DNA of 64,000 nucleotides from Burkholderiales bacterium (GCA_036262035.1 DATAJS010000010.1:620001-684000); one strand, 5' to 3'; shown: positions 8,306-19,177, counted from the stretch's first letter. The notes: generated from the letters alone by a model not told the origin. Program-made: numbers and translations.

Positions 8306-9496
8306 ATGCTCCCCCTGGAAGACGTCAAGGTCCTCGATTTAACGCACGCGCTCGCCGGTCCGTTCTGCAGCACCATGCTCGCCGATTTCGGCGCGCAGGT
8401 GATCAAGGTCGAGCCGCCGGGCCACGGCGACATCGCGCGCGGCTGGGGCGCGCCGCTGCCGGGCGGCGAGACCGCCTATTTCGTCAGCCTGCACCGCCAC
8501 AAGCGCGGCATCGTCATCGACTTCAAGAAGCCCGAAGGCAAGGCGCTCTTCTTCAAGCTCGTCGAGCAGTCCGACGTCGTGCTCGAGAACTATCGCGTCG
8601 GCGCGCTCGAGAAGCTCGGCCTCGGTTACGAGGAGGCGAAGAAGCGCAATCCCGGGATCATCTACGGGTCGATCTCGGGTTTCGGCCAGGACGGACCCTA
8701 TCGCGAGCGCGCCGCGCTCGACCTCATCCTGCAGGCCGAGAGCGGCATGATCAGCGTCACCGGCGAGCCGGGCAGCAGCGGCACCAAGTGCGGCGTGTCG
8801 ATCGCCGACATGACCGCGGGCATGTATTGCGCGTACGCGGTGATGGTCGCGCTGCGCGCCAAGGACAAGACCGGCGAAGGCCAGCAGATCGACATCTCGA
8901 TGATGGAAGGTCAGCTCGCGCTGCTCGGCACCACCGTGGCGAACTACTTCGCCAACGGCATCGTCCCGAAGCCGCTCGGCACGCAGTATTCGGTGGTCGT
9001 GCCGTACCAGACGTTCCATACCAGGACGCGCGACCTCGCGCTCGCGATCGCGGGCGAGAAGCTCTGGCGCAAGTTCTGTCCGGTGATCGGCCTGCCGCAG
9101 CTCCTCGAGGATCCGCGCTACGTGAACACCGTCGAGCGCAGCAAGCACCGCGAGTCGCTGATCGCGACGCTGCAGGAAGCGTTCATGGAGAAGTCGTACG
9201 AGGAATGGGAGAAGCTCCTGCTGGAGAATGACATTCCCACCGGCGCGATCAACAACCTCGCGCAGGTCGTCGAGCATCCGCAGACCAAGGCGCGCGGCTC
9301 GTTCGCCGAAGTGAACCATCCGAGCGTGGGCAACGTGAAGGTGGTGAGAAGCCCGGTGCGCATGTCGAAGACCCCCCCGAAGGCGCCGTCGCCGTCGCCG
9401 ACGCTGGGCCAGCACACCAGGGAAGTGCTGAGCGAGGTGCTGGGTCTTTCGGAAAGCGAGATTTCCAGGCTCGCCGCGGCGGGCGTGCTGGGTTAG
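8306..9496 (+). CDS. Class III (CaiB/BaiF) CoA-transferase
   Basis: A 396-residue family III CoA-transferase, which moves CoA between acyl-CoA and a free acid by a ternary mechanism. Family features are the N-terminal VLDLTHALAGPFCSTMLADFGAQVIKVE stretch (read in two parts, residues 9-36), SISGFGQDGPY (122-132) and the catalytic Asp168 in SIADMTAGMY. Length matches formyl-CoA- and succinyl-CoA-dependent transferases. The ATG at 8306 was chosen because it starts directly before the conserved first strand; a longer in-frame start would include sequence from the upstream repeat. Its acyl acceptor is unknown, and it stands alone between repeats. Confidence 0.9.
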   Translation: MLPLEDVKVLDLTHALAGPFCSTMLADFGAQVIKVEPPGHGDIARGWGAPLPGGETAYFVSLHRHKRGIVIDFKKPEGKALFFKLVEQSDVVLENYRVGALEKLGLGYEEAKKRNPGIIYGSISGFGQDGPYRERAALDLILQAESGMISVTGEPGSSGTKCGVSIADMTAGMYCAYAVMVALRAKDKTGEGQQIDISMMEGQLALLGTTVANYFANGIVPKPLGTQYSVVVPYQTFHTRTRDLALAIAGEKLWRKFCPVIGLPQLLEDPRYVNTVERSKHRESLIATLQEAFMEKSYEEWEKLLLENDIPTGAINNLAQVVEHPQTKARGSFAEVNHPSVGNVKVVRSPVRMSKTPPKAPSPSPTLGQHTREVLSEVLGLSESEISRLAAAGVLG

Positions 9497-9497
9497 C

Positions 9498-9603
9498 CGT
9501 CATTGCGAGGAGCGCAACGACGAAGCGATCTCGGAGCGTCCGGGGGGGGCCGTGCGCCACGGGATCGCGTCGGCGTTCCTGCCGGAGCCGCCTCGCGATG
9601 ACC
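9498..9603. repeat. GTCATTGCGAGG dispersed repeat, copy 1
   Basis: About 105 bases beginning CGTCATTGCGAGGAGCGCAA and ending in the complementary CTCGCGATGACC. Inside are CGAAGCGATCTCGG and GCGCCACGGGATCGC. The ends are imperfect inverted repeats of one another. Further copies are at 16957, 32931, 46538, 61341 and 62871. Confidence 0.85.
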
Positions 9604-9604
9604 G

Positions 9605-10015
9605 CTAGCGCCGCGGTTTGAGGACGATCGGCACGCTGGCGTTTTTCGTCGACGCGGTGCCGACGAGCTCCCCGGCGTCCGCCAGGGTCACCGTCACATC
9701 CGCGCCGTTAGAATCCTGCCACGTCAGCCGGCCGTTCTGCAGGGTGACCACACTGTCGGCGCGCTCGTTGGTCGAGTAGCTGACGACTTCGGCGAGCAGC
9801 GTCTCGCGGCGCGCGCGGAACGTCGTGCGATACGAGTACGATTTGCCGGGAACGGACGCCGCGCCTTCCCATGGCGAGTTCCAGACCAGCACTTCCCTGA
9901 GCTCGCTTTCGGTCAGCGCCGAGGCCGGCTTGTTGGGTACCTGGGCGACAGCCGTCCCGCTGCCCGAAAATAGCAACGCGGCCGCTGCGGCGGTAAGCGT
10001 GGTGGACAAGCGCAT
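9605..10015 (-). CDS. Hypothetical exported protein, 136 aa
   Basis: Unrecognised family. A clear Sec signal peptide (MRLSTTLTAAAAALLFSGSGTAVAQ) is followed by a small, probably beta-rich domain with SYSYRTTFRARRETLLAEVV and LQNGRLTWQDSNGADVTVTL. No catalytic motif is evident. It is divergent from the GST gene at 10145, with a 129-base gap that should hold both promoters. The ATG at 10015 is the only start that gives a proper signal peptide. Confidence 0.7.
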   Translation of the reverse strand: MRLSTTLTAAAAALLFSGSGTAVAQVPNKPASALTESELREVLVWNSPWEGAASVPGKSYSYRTTFRARRETLLAEVVSYSTNERADSVVTLQNGRLTWQDSNGADVTVTLADAGELVGTASTKNASVPIVLKPRR

Positions 10016-10144
10016 GGTGAGCTGCCGGAAACCCTCTACTCGCGTGAGCGGGGAGATTACGCTGAATTCCGGCCTGAATCCGCGCAGCTTTACGCACATC
10101 GTCCACGATGCCGCTTCGGCGCCGCGCCATGAGGAGGACATCCA

Positions 10145-10789
10145 TTGAAGCTCACGCTGTACTACGGGCCGCTCACCTGCGCGCTCGTGCCGTATGTGAC
10201 CCTGACCGAGGCGGGCGCCGAGTTCTCGGTCGAGAATCTCGACACGCGCACGAACCAGCATCGCACGGCGGCCTTTCTCGCGCTCAATCCGAAGCACAAG
10301 GTGCCGGTGCTCGTCGCGGACGGCGAGCCGCTCACCGAGAATGTCGCGATCCAGATCTGGATCGCACGGCAGTTCCCGCACGCGAAGCTGCTTCCGGCCG
10401 ATCCGTGGCAGCAGATCCAGGCGATCTCGCGCATGGCATGGTTCGCCTCGACTGTCCACCCGCACCTGACGCCGAACGCGCGGCCGGAGAACTATTGCGA
10501 TCTGCCCGGTTCAGAAGAAAGCGTAAGACGCGTCGGGAACCGGCTGCTGTTCGAGGATTTCTCGATCGCCGAGCGCATGCTCGACGGCCGCGAGTGGTTC
10601 TTCGAGCACTACACCGCGGTGGACGCGTATTTTTTCTGGTGTTTCAGGCGTGCCGCCAGCTTCGACCTCGACCTTTCCGGCTTTCCCCACTGCCGCTCGC
10701 ACTTCGAGCGCGTCGGCGCGCGTGCGAGCGTCCGGCGCGTGCTGGAGCACGAACGCGCGGTGCGCGCCGCGTTCGCCGCGGGCCGCTGA
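10145..10789 (+). CDS. Glutathione S-transferase family protein
   Basis: A 214-residue cytosolic GST-like protein. The N-terminal thioredoxin-like half starts KLTLYYGPLTCALVPYVTLTEAG and contains the conserved HKVPVL and LTENVAIQIWIARQF (the usual LxES/AI position; here LTEN). The helical C-terminal domain carries FEHYTAVDAYFFW, near the typical N-capping region. TTG at 10145 is preceded by GAGGAGGACATCCA, a strong ribosome-binding site. GSTs of this type conjugate or isomerise electrophiles with glutathione; the substrate is unknown. Confidence 0.85.
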   Translation: MKLTLYYGPLTCALVPYVTLTEAGAEFSVENLDTRTNQHRTAAFLALNPKHKVPVLVADGEPLTENVAIQIWIARQFPHAKLLPADPWQQIQAISRMAWFASTVHPHLTPNARPENYCDLPGSEESVRRVGNRLLFEDFSIAERMLDGREWFFEHYTAVDAYFFWCFRRAASFDLDLSGFPHCRSHFERVGARASVRRVLEHERAVRAAFAAGR

Positions 10790-10813
10790 CGCGATGGAAT
10801 GGAGGCCCGGCGC

Positions 10814-11746
10814 GTGGCGATGAGCGGTTATTTCGCGCCGCCGTCATCGGGCGCCCGCGCAGGCGTCACGATCCCGCGCATCTGGATCACGATCGCGCTG
10901 TCGATCCTCGTGCACGCGCTGCTGCTGTGGCAGGTGAACCCCAGGCTGCACAGCGGGCCCGCCGACGATGCGGTGCGGCCGGACGAAGGCAAAGGGCCCC
11001 TGAACATCGTGATCCTCCCGCCGGCGCGGCCGCGCCCGCCGGTGGTGGCGCAGCGTCCGCGCCCGCCCGCGCCGCCACGCGCGGCGCCGGTTCCGCGTCC
11101 GCCGCGCGAAACGCCGCCGCCGCGCGTCGCCCCCAGGCCGCCGCCGCCGCCGCCGGTCATCGCGCGCAGCGCTCCGGCCGAAGCGCCGGTGCGCGTGGCC
11201 CCGCCGCCGCCGCCCGCGGCCGTGCCGCGCGAGGACTTCGCGGCCGCGCTCGAGGCGCGCCGCCGCGCCCGCGGCGAGACGATGAGCCCTGCGCCGCCGC
11301 CCGGGCCCGCCGCCGCGGTCGCACCGCCCGCACCCCCGGCCGAGAGCGCGAACGAGCGTGCGAACCGCCTCGCCGCGCTCAATCTCGGCACCGGCAACAA
11401 GCCGACCTATGGCAAGCGACCTCCCGGCGGAGGCGTGTTCCAGATCGAGACGCGCAGCTACGACTACGCGAGATACGCCTTCTACGGCTGGAACAGGGAC
11501 ATACGCCGTGACGCGCTCCAGACCATCGAGGTGCGCAAGGGGAATGCGCCCGACATCCGCGTCGCCATCGTGCGCAGCATGATCGACGTCATCCGCCGCG
11601 ACTACGACGAGCAGGACTTCACCTGGGAAAGCCGCTCCGGCAGGATCGTGACCCTGTCGGCGCGGCGGCGAGATCAGGCGGGGCTGGAAGCGTATCTGAT
11701 CAGCGAGTTTTTCCCCGACGACCGCAGACCGATCGGAGCGCAGTAG
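10814..11746 (+). CDS. Proline-rich membrane-anchored protein (TonB-like architecture, unproven)
   Basis: One N-terminal membrane helix (IWITIALSILVHALLLWQV) is followed by a long Pro/Arg/Ala-rich periplasmic linker, then a folded C-terminal region of about 110 residues (from TYGKRPPGGGVFQIETRSYDY on). This is the layout of TonB/TolA-like proteins, but I do not see a clear TonB C-terminal domain, and no ExbBD genes are near. The C-terminal part (NRDIRRDALQTIEVRKG, then RSMIDVIRRDYDEQDFTWE) is unfamiliar. The GTG start at 10814 is favoured because GGAGG at 10801-10805 lies 8 bases upstream; ATG at 10799 or 10820 is possible. Confidence 0.7.
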   Translation: MAMSGYFAPPSSGARAGVTIPRIWITIALSILVHALLLWQVNPRLHSGPADDAVRPDEGKGPLNIVILPPARPRPPVVAQRPRPPAPPRAAPVPRPPRETPPPRVAPRPPPPPPVIARSAPAEAPVRVAPPPPPAAVPREDFAAALEARRRARGETMSPAPPPGPAAAVAPPAPPAESANERANRLAALNLGTGNKPTYGKRPPGGGVFQIETRSYDYARYAFYGWNRDIRRDALQTIEVRKGNAPDIRVAIVRSMIDVIRRDYDEQDFTWESRSGRIVTLSARRRDQAGLEAYLISEFFPDDRRPIGAQ

Positions 11747-11804
11747 CGCGCGGCGGTCTGGGGATTGCTGAAGGGGCACGAACGAACAGGAGTTCACAAC
11801 GAGC

Positions 11805-12440
11805 ATGAGCGCACCCGCGGCCCGCAAGCATTTCTCGATGATCCGGGGGTTTCACCTCGCGGACCTCTTCACCCTCGCCAACGCCGGCTGCGGCGTGGCG
11901 GGGGTGTTCCTGGCCATGGCCTACGTCGCGACGCAGTCGATCGGCATGTTCTACGCCGCGGCGGCGATGGCGCCCGCGGCCTTCCTCTTCGACGTCTTCG
12001 ACGGGCGCATCGCGCGCTGGCGCCAGACCCATTCGGCGATGGGCCGCGAGCTCGACTCGCTGGCGGACGTGATCTCGTTCGGCGTCGCCCCGGCGGCGCT
12101 CGCGTTCGCGGCCGGCATGCACGGCGGGTGGGACTGGGTCGTCCTCATCTACTTCGTGTGCTGCGGCGTGAGCCGGCTCGCGCGCTACAACGTGACCGCC
12201 GAGCAGCTCGCGGAAGGCAGCGAAAGCGGGAAGGTGAAATACTTCGAAGGCACGCCGATCCCGACGAGCGTGGTGCTCACCGGCGTGCTCGCCTACGCGG
12301 CGTCGCAGGGAAGGCTGGGCGATGCGCTCTACTGGGGGGCGCTCGACCTCGGGCCGGCGGTGCTGCACCCGCTGGCGCTGCTCTTCGGGCTGTCCGGGAC
12401 CCTGATGATCAGCAAGACGCTGCGGATACCCAAACCCTAG
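11805..12440 (+). CDS. pssA: CDP-diacylglycerol-serine O-phosphatidyltransferase
   Basis: Makes phosphatidylserine from CDP-diacylglycerol and serine in the inner membrane, the first step to phosphatidylethanolamine. The CDP-alcohol phosphotransferase signature DGxxARx8Gx3Dx3D is complete: Asp66, Gly67, Ala70, Arg71, Gly80, Asp84 and Asp88 (FDGRIARW to ELDSLADV). Several hydrophobic segments span the 211 residues. It is the membrane-bound PssA type of Gram-positives and many proteobacteria, not the E. coli phospholipase D type. Its stop codon overlaps the stop of the convergent SRPBCC gene. No psd or ilv genes are adjacent here. Confidence 0.92.
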   Translation: MSAPAARKHFSMIRGFHLADLFTLANAGCGVAGVFLAMAYVATQSIGMFYAAAAMAPAAFLFDVFDGRIARWRQTHSAMGRELDSLADVISFGVAPAALAFAAGMHGGWDWVVLIYFVCCGVSRLARYNVTAEQLAEGSESGKVKYFEGTPIPTSVVLTGVLAYAASQGRLGDALYWGALDLGPAVLHPLALLFGLSGTLMISKTLRIPKP

Positions 12441-12994
12441 CGGTTCGCGACGTGCTCGCGGCGGAGGATCTCCGCGCGCAGCTGCCTGAACCGCTCCTCG
12501 GTGTGCTTCCTGATCGTCGATTCGCCCGCGAAAGCGGCGAGCGCCGAATCCGGAACGGTCTGCGCGCGGTAGACGACCCGCGTGCCGCCCGATTCGGGGA
12601 CGAGCCGCATCTCGGCGTCGTATTTCCTGAACGAGCCGCTGACGATGTGCGACTCGGTGCGCGTGGGCTCGATGTGCTTCACGTCGCGCACGGTGTCGAT
12701 CGGGATCGAGAACGGGCCGAACTTCACCTGGTCGCGCTGGGCGACGCGCAGCGTGTCGCCCGAGCGGGCGATCACCCTGGCGCTCTGTACTTCGCGCATG
12801 TACTCCGGCGTGCGCTCGTAGTCGGTGATCACGTCCCATACCCGCTGCTGGGACGCCGGGACGAAGAACGAGACCGTCGTGCGCACTTCCTGGTCGACGA
12901 TCTGCACCTTCACGTCGACGTCGTTCGGCGCCGCCAGGGTGGGGGAGGCGATCGCAGCCGCGGCTGCGAAGACGAAAGCGGTGACGGTACGCAT
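12437..12994 (-). CDS. Exported SRPBCC (START-like) family protein
   Basis: A 185-residue protein with a signal peptide (MRTVTAFVFAAAAAIASPTLAA). The mature part has the SRPBCC/polyketide-cyclase pattern: FFVPASQQRVWDVITDYERTPEYM at the first strand-helix turn, then SGSFRKYDAEMRLVP and GTRVVYRAQTVPD. These folds enclose a hydrophobic cavity and bind lipids or aromatic ligands. An exported version may handle periplasmic lipids, but the ligand is not visible in the sequence. Convergent with pssA; their stop codons overlap. Confidence 0.8.
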   Translation of the reverse strand: MRTVTAFVFAAAAAIASPTLAAPNDVDVKVQIVDQEVRTTVSFFVPASQQRVWDVITDYERTPEYMREVQSARVIARSGDTLRVAQRDQVKFGPFSIPIDTVRDVKHIEPTRTESHIVSGSFRKYDAEMRLVPESGGTRVVYRAQTVPDSALAAFAGESTIRKHTEERFRQLRAEILRREHVANR

Positions 12995-13088
12995 GGTGCT
13001 GACACCCGGTAAGACTCACGTGGCAGGTGCAACGCGTGTACCCAAAGACGTGACCTGACGCTCCGCACCCGCATGGGATAATCGATCG

Positions 13089-15260
13089 ATGCCCCGGGCT
13101 CTCCTACGCAACCCGTCGCTCAAGGCACGACTGCTCGGGATCGCCCTCGCGGCGATGTTGCCGGTGGCCGTGGTGTCGCTGGCGATCGTCGCGCGCAACG
13201 CGCAGTCGCAGCGCGCCGACCTCGAGCGCTCGGCGCTGGAGACGGTGCGCGCGCTGTCGACCGCGGTCGATACCGAGATCAACGCGTCCCGCGCCGCGCT
13301 CGAGATCCTCGCCACCTCCCAGCCGCTCGCCGAGAACGACCTTCAGTCCTTCTACGGCCGCGCGCGCAGCGCGCTCCAGCGCCGCCAGGAATGGGACAAC
13401 GTCACCCTGCTCGACGCGACCGGACAGCAGCTCCTCAACCTGCGCAGGCCCTTCGGCACGCCGCTGCCGCGCGCCGGCGATACCGAGACGTTGAGCGAGG
13501 TGCTGCGCACCGGCAAGCCGATCGTGAGCAACCTGGTGCCGGCTCCGCTCACGAACGTGCGGCGGTTCGTCGTGCGCGTGCCGGTGTTCCAGGGCGGACG
13601 CATCGTCTACGTCCTCAACGCCAGCACCAAGCCGGACGTGATGAGCGGGCTGCTGGCGCGGCAGCGTTTTCCGGCCGGCGCGGTCGTCGCGATCGCCGAT
13701 TCGAGGGGCACGGTCATCGCGCGCTCGCGGGCGCACGACGAGAGTTACGGCAAGCCGGTCTCCGACACGCTCCTCGCGTTCATGGCGGGCAAGCCGCACG
13801 GCTTCGGCATCACGACGACCCTCGAAGGCAGCGAGGTCTATACCGCGTTCCTGCGCTCCCACATGACCGGCTGGGTGGTCGCGATGGGCGTGCCGCGCTC
13901 GGCGATCGACAACCCGATCGCCGCGTCGTATGCGCTGCTCGCGGCGGTGATCGTGCTTTCGCTGGCGGCCGGCATCGCCGGTGCGCTCTTCGTCTCGCGC
14001 ACCGTCACGCGGCCGATGGCGTGGCTCGGCGACGTCGCGCGCGGCTGGCGCCGCGGGCAGGTGCCCGAGGTGCCGCCGATCGCCATCCCCGAGCTGCGCG
14101 AAGCGGCGGAGGCGCTCGTCGCCGCGCAGGCCGAGCGCGAGCGCCTGCTGCAGAGCGAGCGCGAAGCGCGCGCGGCCGCGGAAGAAGGCAGCCGCTCCAA
14201 GGACGAGTTCCTCGCGATGCTCGGCCACGAGCTGCGCAACCCGCTCGCTGCGATCACGGCGGCGGTGGCCGTGATCGACAAGACCGGCGGCGCGAGCCAC
14301 CCGGCGGCGGGCGCTGCGACCGGCATCATCCGGCGCCAGTCGCGCCATCTCGCGCGGCTCCTGGACGATCTGCTCGACGTCGGACGCGTCATGACCGGGA
14401 AGATCCTGCTCGACCGTCTGAACGTCGACCTGGCGCTGATCGCGCGCCGCGCGGTCGCCGCGATCCAGGCGACGCGCGCGGAGTGCCAGCAGATCGAGCT
14501 GGTGCTGACGCCGTCGTGGGTGCACGCCGACCAGAGCCGCATGGAGCAGATCGTGACCAACCTGCTCACCAACGCGTGCAAGTACACGCCGCTCGACGGA
14601 CGCATCACGGTGTCGGTGGCGAGCGAAAGCGGTCACGCCGTGCTGCGCGTGGCCGACACCGGGCTGGGGCTGGAGCCCGATCTGCTGCCGCGGGTGTTCG
14701 ACCTCTTCGTGCAGGGGCGGCGCACGCTCGATCGCGCCGACGGCGGCCTGGGGATCGGGCTCACGCTGGTGAGGCGGCTGGTCGAGCTGCACGGCGGCAG
14801 CGTCGCCGCGCGCAGCGCAGGCGCGGGCAAAGGCAGCGAGTTCGAGGTGCGGCTGCCGGAGATCGCGGCGCCGGAGGAGGCCGAAGGCGCCGGGGCGCCG
14901 GCGCAATCGACGCCGCGCGACGTCCTCGTCGTCGAGGACAACGCCGACGCGCGCGAGATGCTGAAGACCCTGCTCGCGCTGGCCGGCCACCGGGTGCACG
15001 AAGCTTCCGACGGCCCGAGCGGAGTGCGGCTGGCGCTGGAGATCAGGCCCGACGTCGCGCTCGTCGACATCGGCCTGCCGGGTTTCGATGGGTACGAGGT
15101 GGCGAGCCGCATCCGCGCCGCGCTCGACGGCACGATCCGGCTGGTGGCGCTGACCGGCTACGGCCTGCCCGAGGACGAGCGGCGCGCGAAGGAAGCCGGG
15201 TTCGACGACCACGTGGTCAAACCCATCGACGAGGGCAGGCTCGCGCAGCTTCTGGGCTGA
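13089..15260 (+). CDS. Membrane hybrid sensor histidine kinase (dCACHE-HAMP-HisKA-HATPase-REC)
   Basis: A 723-residue hybrid kinase. Membrane helices lie near residues 13-35 and 278-302, enclosing an extracytoplasmic sensor region of CACHE type that includes NVTLLDATGQQLLNLR and AGAVVAIADSRGTVIA. Then come a HAMP-like stretch, a coiled coil, HisKA with GHELRNPL (His380), HATPase_c with NLLTNACKY and DTGLGLEPDLL, and a C-terminal receiver with Asp660 (LVDIGLPGFDGYE) and HVVKPID. The kinase should sense a small periplasmic ligand and pass phosphate to its own receiver and onward. No output regulator is adjacent. Start: ATG at 13089, six bases after TCGATCG. Confidence 0.92.
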   Translation: MPRALLRNPSLKARLLGIALAAMLPVAVVSLAIVARNAQSQRADLERSALETVRALSTAVDTEINASRAALEILATSQPLAENDLQSFYGRARSALQRRQEWDNVTLLDATGQQLLNLRRPFGTPLPRAGDTETLSEVLRTGKPIVSNLVPAPLTNVRRFVVRVPVFQGGRIVYVLNASTKPDVMSGLLARQRFPAGAVVAIADSRGTVIARSRAHDESYGKPVSDTLLAFMAGKPHGFGITTTLEGSEVYTAFLRSHMTGWVVAMGVPRSAIDNPIAASYALLAAVIVLSLAAGIAGALFVSRTVTRPMAWLGDVARGWRRGQVPEVPPIAIPELREAAEALVAAQAERERLLQSEREARAAAEEGSRSKDEFLAMLGHELRNPLAAITAAVAVIDKTGGASHPAAGAATGIIRRQSRHLARLLDDLLDVGRVMTGKILLDRLNVDLALIARRAVAAIQATRAECQQIELVLTPSWVHADQSRMEQIVTNLLTNACKYTPLDGRITVSVASESGHAVLRVADTGLGLEPDLLPRVFDLFVQGRRTLDRADGGLGIGLTLVRRLVELHGGSVAARSAGAGKGSEFEVRLPEIAAPEEAEGAGAPAQSTPRDVLVVEDNADAREMLKTLLALAGHRVHEASDGPSGVRLALEIRPDVALVDIGLPGFDGYEVASRIRAALDGTIRLVALTGYGLPEDERRAKEAGFDDHVVKPIDEGRLAQLLG

Positions 15261-15348
15261 AACGGGCGAAGGCGCGCCGGGCGCGGCGCTCGAGTACTGC
15301 GTAGAATCGCGCCCTTTGCGCGCCCCCTCCGCGCGCGGCGACTTCCCC

Positions 15349-16950
<1,602 letters not shown>

Positions 16951-16956
16951 CGGATT

Positions 16957-17049
16957 GTCATCGCGAGGAGCGTAGCGACGCCGCGATCCCGTGGCGCACG
17001 TAAACGGACGTTCCGGGATTGCTTCGTCGCTCCCGCTCCTCGCAATGAC
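16957..17049. repeat. GTCATTGCGAGG dispersed repeat, copy 2
   Basis: A 93-base element between convergent genes. It starts GTCATCGCGAGGAGCGTAGC and ends GCTCCTCGCAATGAC, its inverted complement. The centre holds CGATCCCGTGGCGCACG and GGGATTGCTTCGTCG, as in the other copies. This accounts for nearly all of the space between the ABC-F gene and the dioxygenase gene. Confidence 0.9.
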
Positions 17050-17063
17050 GCCTTCGGTAATTC

Positions 17064-17921
17064 CTAGACCGGCACTTCGGGACCCACGGTCAGCCGCCTC
17101 ATCTGTCGCCTGGACCCGTGATAGTCGTTCACCGCGTTGTGCAGGCAGGTCCGGTTGTCCCAGATCGTGAGCTGGCCCGGCTCCCAGCGCACGCGGCAGC
17201 TGAACTCGGGCTCGATGCAGTGATCGTTGAGGAACTTGATGAGCGGCTTGCTCTCTTCCTCGGTGAAACCGTCGAAGCGGATGGTGTGCAGGTACGACAG
17301 ATACAGCGACTTGCGGCCGGTGTCCGGATGCGTGCGCACGATCGGGTGGCGCGATTCGAACGCGGTCGCGCGGTCGACGTTGGTCGCGGTCATGCTGCCG
17401 ATGCGCGACAGGTGCGCGGCGCGGTCGCCGCCTTTCTTGTTCTTGAGGCCGCCGCTCGACACGCCGATCAGCGGGTCGATCATCTTCTTCATGCCGTCCG
17501 AGAGCGCGTCGTAGGCCGCCGAGGTGTTCACGTACAGGGTGTCGCCGCCGCGCGGCGGCGTCTCGACCGCGTAGAGCATCGTCGCCCGCGGCGGTTTCTC
17601 CAGATACATCGTGTCGGTGTGCCAGTCGGCGCCGAAGTTCTCGCGCTCGTGCTTCTCCTTGATCACCTCGGTGATGAACGGAAAACCTTCCATGCCTTTG
17701 GCGAAGGGGTAGTAGCACGGCTCGCCGAACTTCGCCCCGATGCGCATCATGTCCTCGGGCGCGAGGTCCTGGCCGCGCACCGCGATCACGTGGAACTCGA
17801 GAAATGCCTGCCGCAGCTCCAGCCACATCGGGCTGTCGTCGCGGTCCTTGAGGTTAGCGCCGTAGATCTCGGCGCCGAGCGCGCCCGCGATCGGGCGCAC
17901 GTCCATGGTCTGGTAGGTCAC
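17064..17921 (-). CDS. TauD/TfdA-family Fe(II)/2-oxoglutarate dioxygenase
   Basis: A 285-residue non-haem iron dioxygenase, which couples 2-oxoglutarate decarboxylation to hydroxylation of a small organic acid or sulfonate. The facial triad is His101-x-Asp103 (ADWHTDTMY) with distal His261 (TCLHNAVNDY); the 2-oxoglutarate carboxylate is expected at Arg272 or Arg276 (RRQMRR). The overall pattern is that of taurine/2,4-D dioxygenases. The substrate cannot be assigned, and no sulfonate transporter is adjacent. It is divergent from the AI-2E permease gene with a 133-base gap. Confidence 0.9.
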   Translation of the reverse strand: MTYQTMDVRPIAGALGAEIYGANLKDRDDSPMWLELRQAFLEFHVIAVRGQDLAPEDMMRIGAKFGEPCYYPFAKGMEGFPFITEVIKEKHERENFGADWHTDTMYLEKPPRATMLYAVETPPRGGDTLYVNTSAAYDALSDGMKKMIDPLIGVSSGGLKNKKGGDRAAHLSRIGSMTATNVDRATAFESRHPIVRTHPDTGRKSLYLSYLHTIRFDGFTEEESKPLIKFLNDHCIEPEFSCRVRWEPGQLTIWDNRTCLHNAVNDYHGSRRQMRRLTVGPEVPV

Positions 17922-18054
17922 GCAGTCTCCTCCTTCGTGGAAGGGTCAGTATAAATCGTGATCGATGAAGCGTGACGGGCCCCGCAGGTAGAATCCCGGC
18001 TCACAACTTGCACCGCCGTCCAACCCATGAACACGCCGCGCAGCGCCCTCACCG

Positions 18055-19173
18055 ATGGACGAACCTGACATCACCGCACGCCGTGCGGCGACACCGCCGG
18101 CGCCGCTGACCGCAACGGTGAGACACGACCTGCCGCGCACCACGTTCGCAGTGCTCTTCATGGTCGGCCTCATCGCGGCGTGCTTCTGGATCCTGCGGCC
18201 TTTCCTTCCCGCGCTGCTGTGGTCGGCGATGATCGTCGTCGCGACGTGGCCGCTCATGCTCAACGTCCAGCGCAAGCTGTGGAACAAGCGCTGGCTCGCG
18301 GTGACCGCGATGACGACGGGGCTGGTGCTCGCGTTCGTCATTCCGTTCACGCTGGCGATCACCACGCTCGTGCAGAACGCCGACGAGATCTCGGGCTGGG
18401 TCGGCTCGATCAGCAAGGCCGAGCTGCCGCAGCTTCCGCACTGGGTGAAAGGCGTCCCGTTCGCCGGGCCGAAGATCGACGCCTCGTACAGCGAGATCGC
18501 GACCTACGGTCCCGAGGAGCTGACGGCGAAGCTCGAGCCGTATGCGCGCAGCGTCGCCACGTGGTTCGTGTCCGAAGTCGGCAGCTTCGGGATGGTGGCG
18601 CTCACGTTCCTGCTCACGCTCATCATCTCCGCGATCCTCTACGCGTATGGCGAACAGGCGGCGCTGGGCTTGCGCCTGTTCTTCAGGCGCGTCGCCGGCG
18701 CGCGCGGCGAAGAGGTGGTCGAGCTGTCGGGGCAGGCGATCCGCGGCGTCGCGTTCGGCGTGGTCGTCACCGCGCTCGTGCAGAGCGTCATGGGCGGCAT
18801 CGGTCTCGCGCTCGCCGGCATTCCCCTCGTCGGCCTGCTGACCGCGCTGATGTTCATCCTCGCCGTCGCGCAGATCGGCGCCGCGCCCATCATCTTCGCC
18901 GCGGCCGCGTGGCTGTGGTGGCAGGACAGCACCGGCTGGGCGATCGGCGTCGCGGTGTGGGCGATCATCGTCGGCAGCATGGACAACATCCTCCGTCCGG
19001 TGCTCATACGCCGCGGCGGACACCTGCCGCTGCTGCTGGTGTTCGCCGGTGTGATCGGAGGCCTCGTTGCTTTCGGGCTGGTCGGGATTTTTGTAGGCCC
19101 GCTGGTGCTCGCTGTCGGCTATCGACTCGTGGAAGCCTGGGTCAAGGAAGCTTCCACTCCTCCAGTGGTTTAG
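18055..19173 (+). CDS. AI-2E family transporter (YdiK/PerM type)
   Basis: A 372-residue inner-membrane protein with about eight hydrophobic segments, starting FAVLFMVGLIAACFWILRPF. A soluble loop (about residues 115-175) follows the third helix, and the C-terminal half carries the family core (LVQSVMGGIGLALAGIPLVG and DNILRPVLIRRGGHLPLLL). The family is annotated as AI-2 exporters, but many members act as sodium/proton antiporters or have unknown substrates, so only the family is assigned. ATG 18055 was chosen; a 13-codon ORF (18027-18068) overlaps its start and might serve as a leader, but nothing proves this. Confidence 0.88.
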   Translation: MDEPDITARRAATPPAPLTATVRHDLPRTTFAVLFMVGLIAACFWILRPFLPALLWSAMIVVATWPLMLNVQRKLWNKRWLAVTAMTTGLVLAFVIPFTLAITTLVQNADEISGWVGSISKAELPQLPHWVKGVPFAGPKIDASYSEIATYGPEELTAKLEPYARSVATWFVSEVGSFGMVALTFLLTLIISAILYAYGEQAALGLRLFFRRVAGARGEEVVELSGQAIRGVAFGVVVTALVQSVMGGIGLALAGIPLVGLLTALMFILAVAQIGAAPIIFAAAAWLWWQDSTGWAIGVAVWAIIVGSMDNILRPVLIRRGGHLPLLLVFAGVIGGLVAFGLVGIFVGPLVLAVGYRLVEAWVKEASTPPVV

Positions 19174-19177
19174 TGCT

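Noticed and set aside
10814..11746. Calling this a TonB energy transducer
   Set aside because: The membrane helix and Pro-rich linker fit, but no TonB C-terminal domain or ExbBD genes are visible; left as a TonB-like architecture only.
18027..18068. Thirteen-codon ORF (MNTPRSALTDGRT) overlapping the AI-2E permease start
   Set aside because: Too short, no clear ribosome-binding site and no attenuator structure; kept only as a remark in the permease entry.
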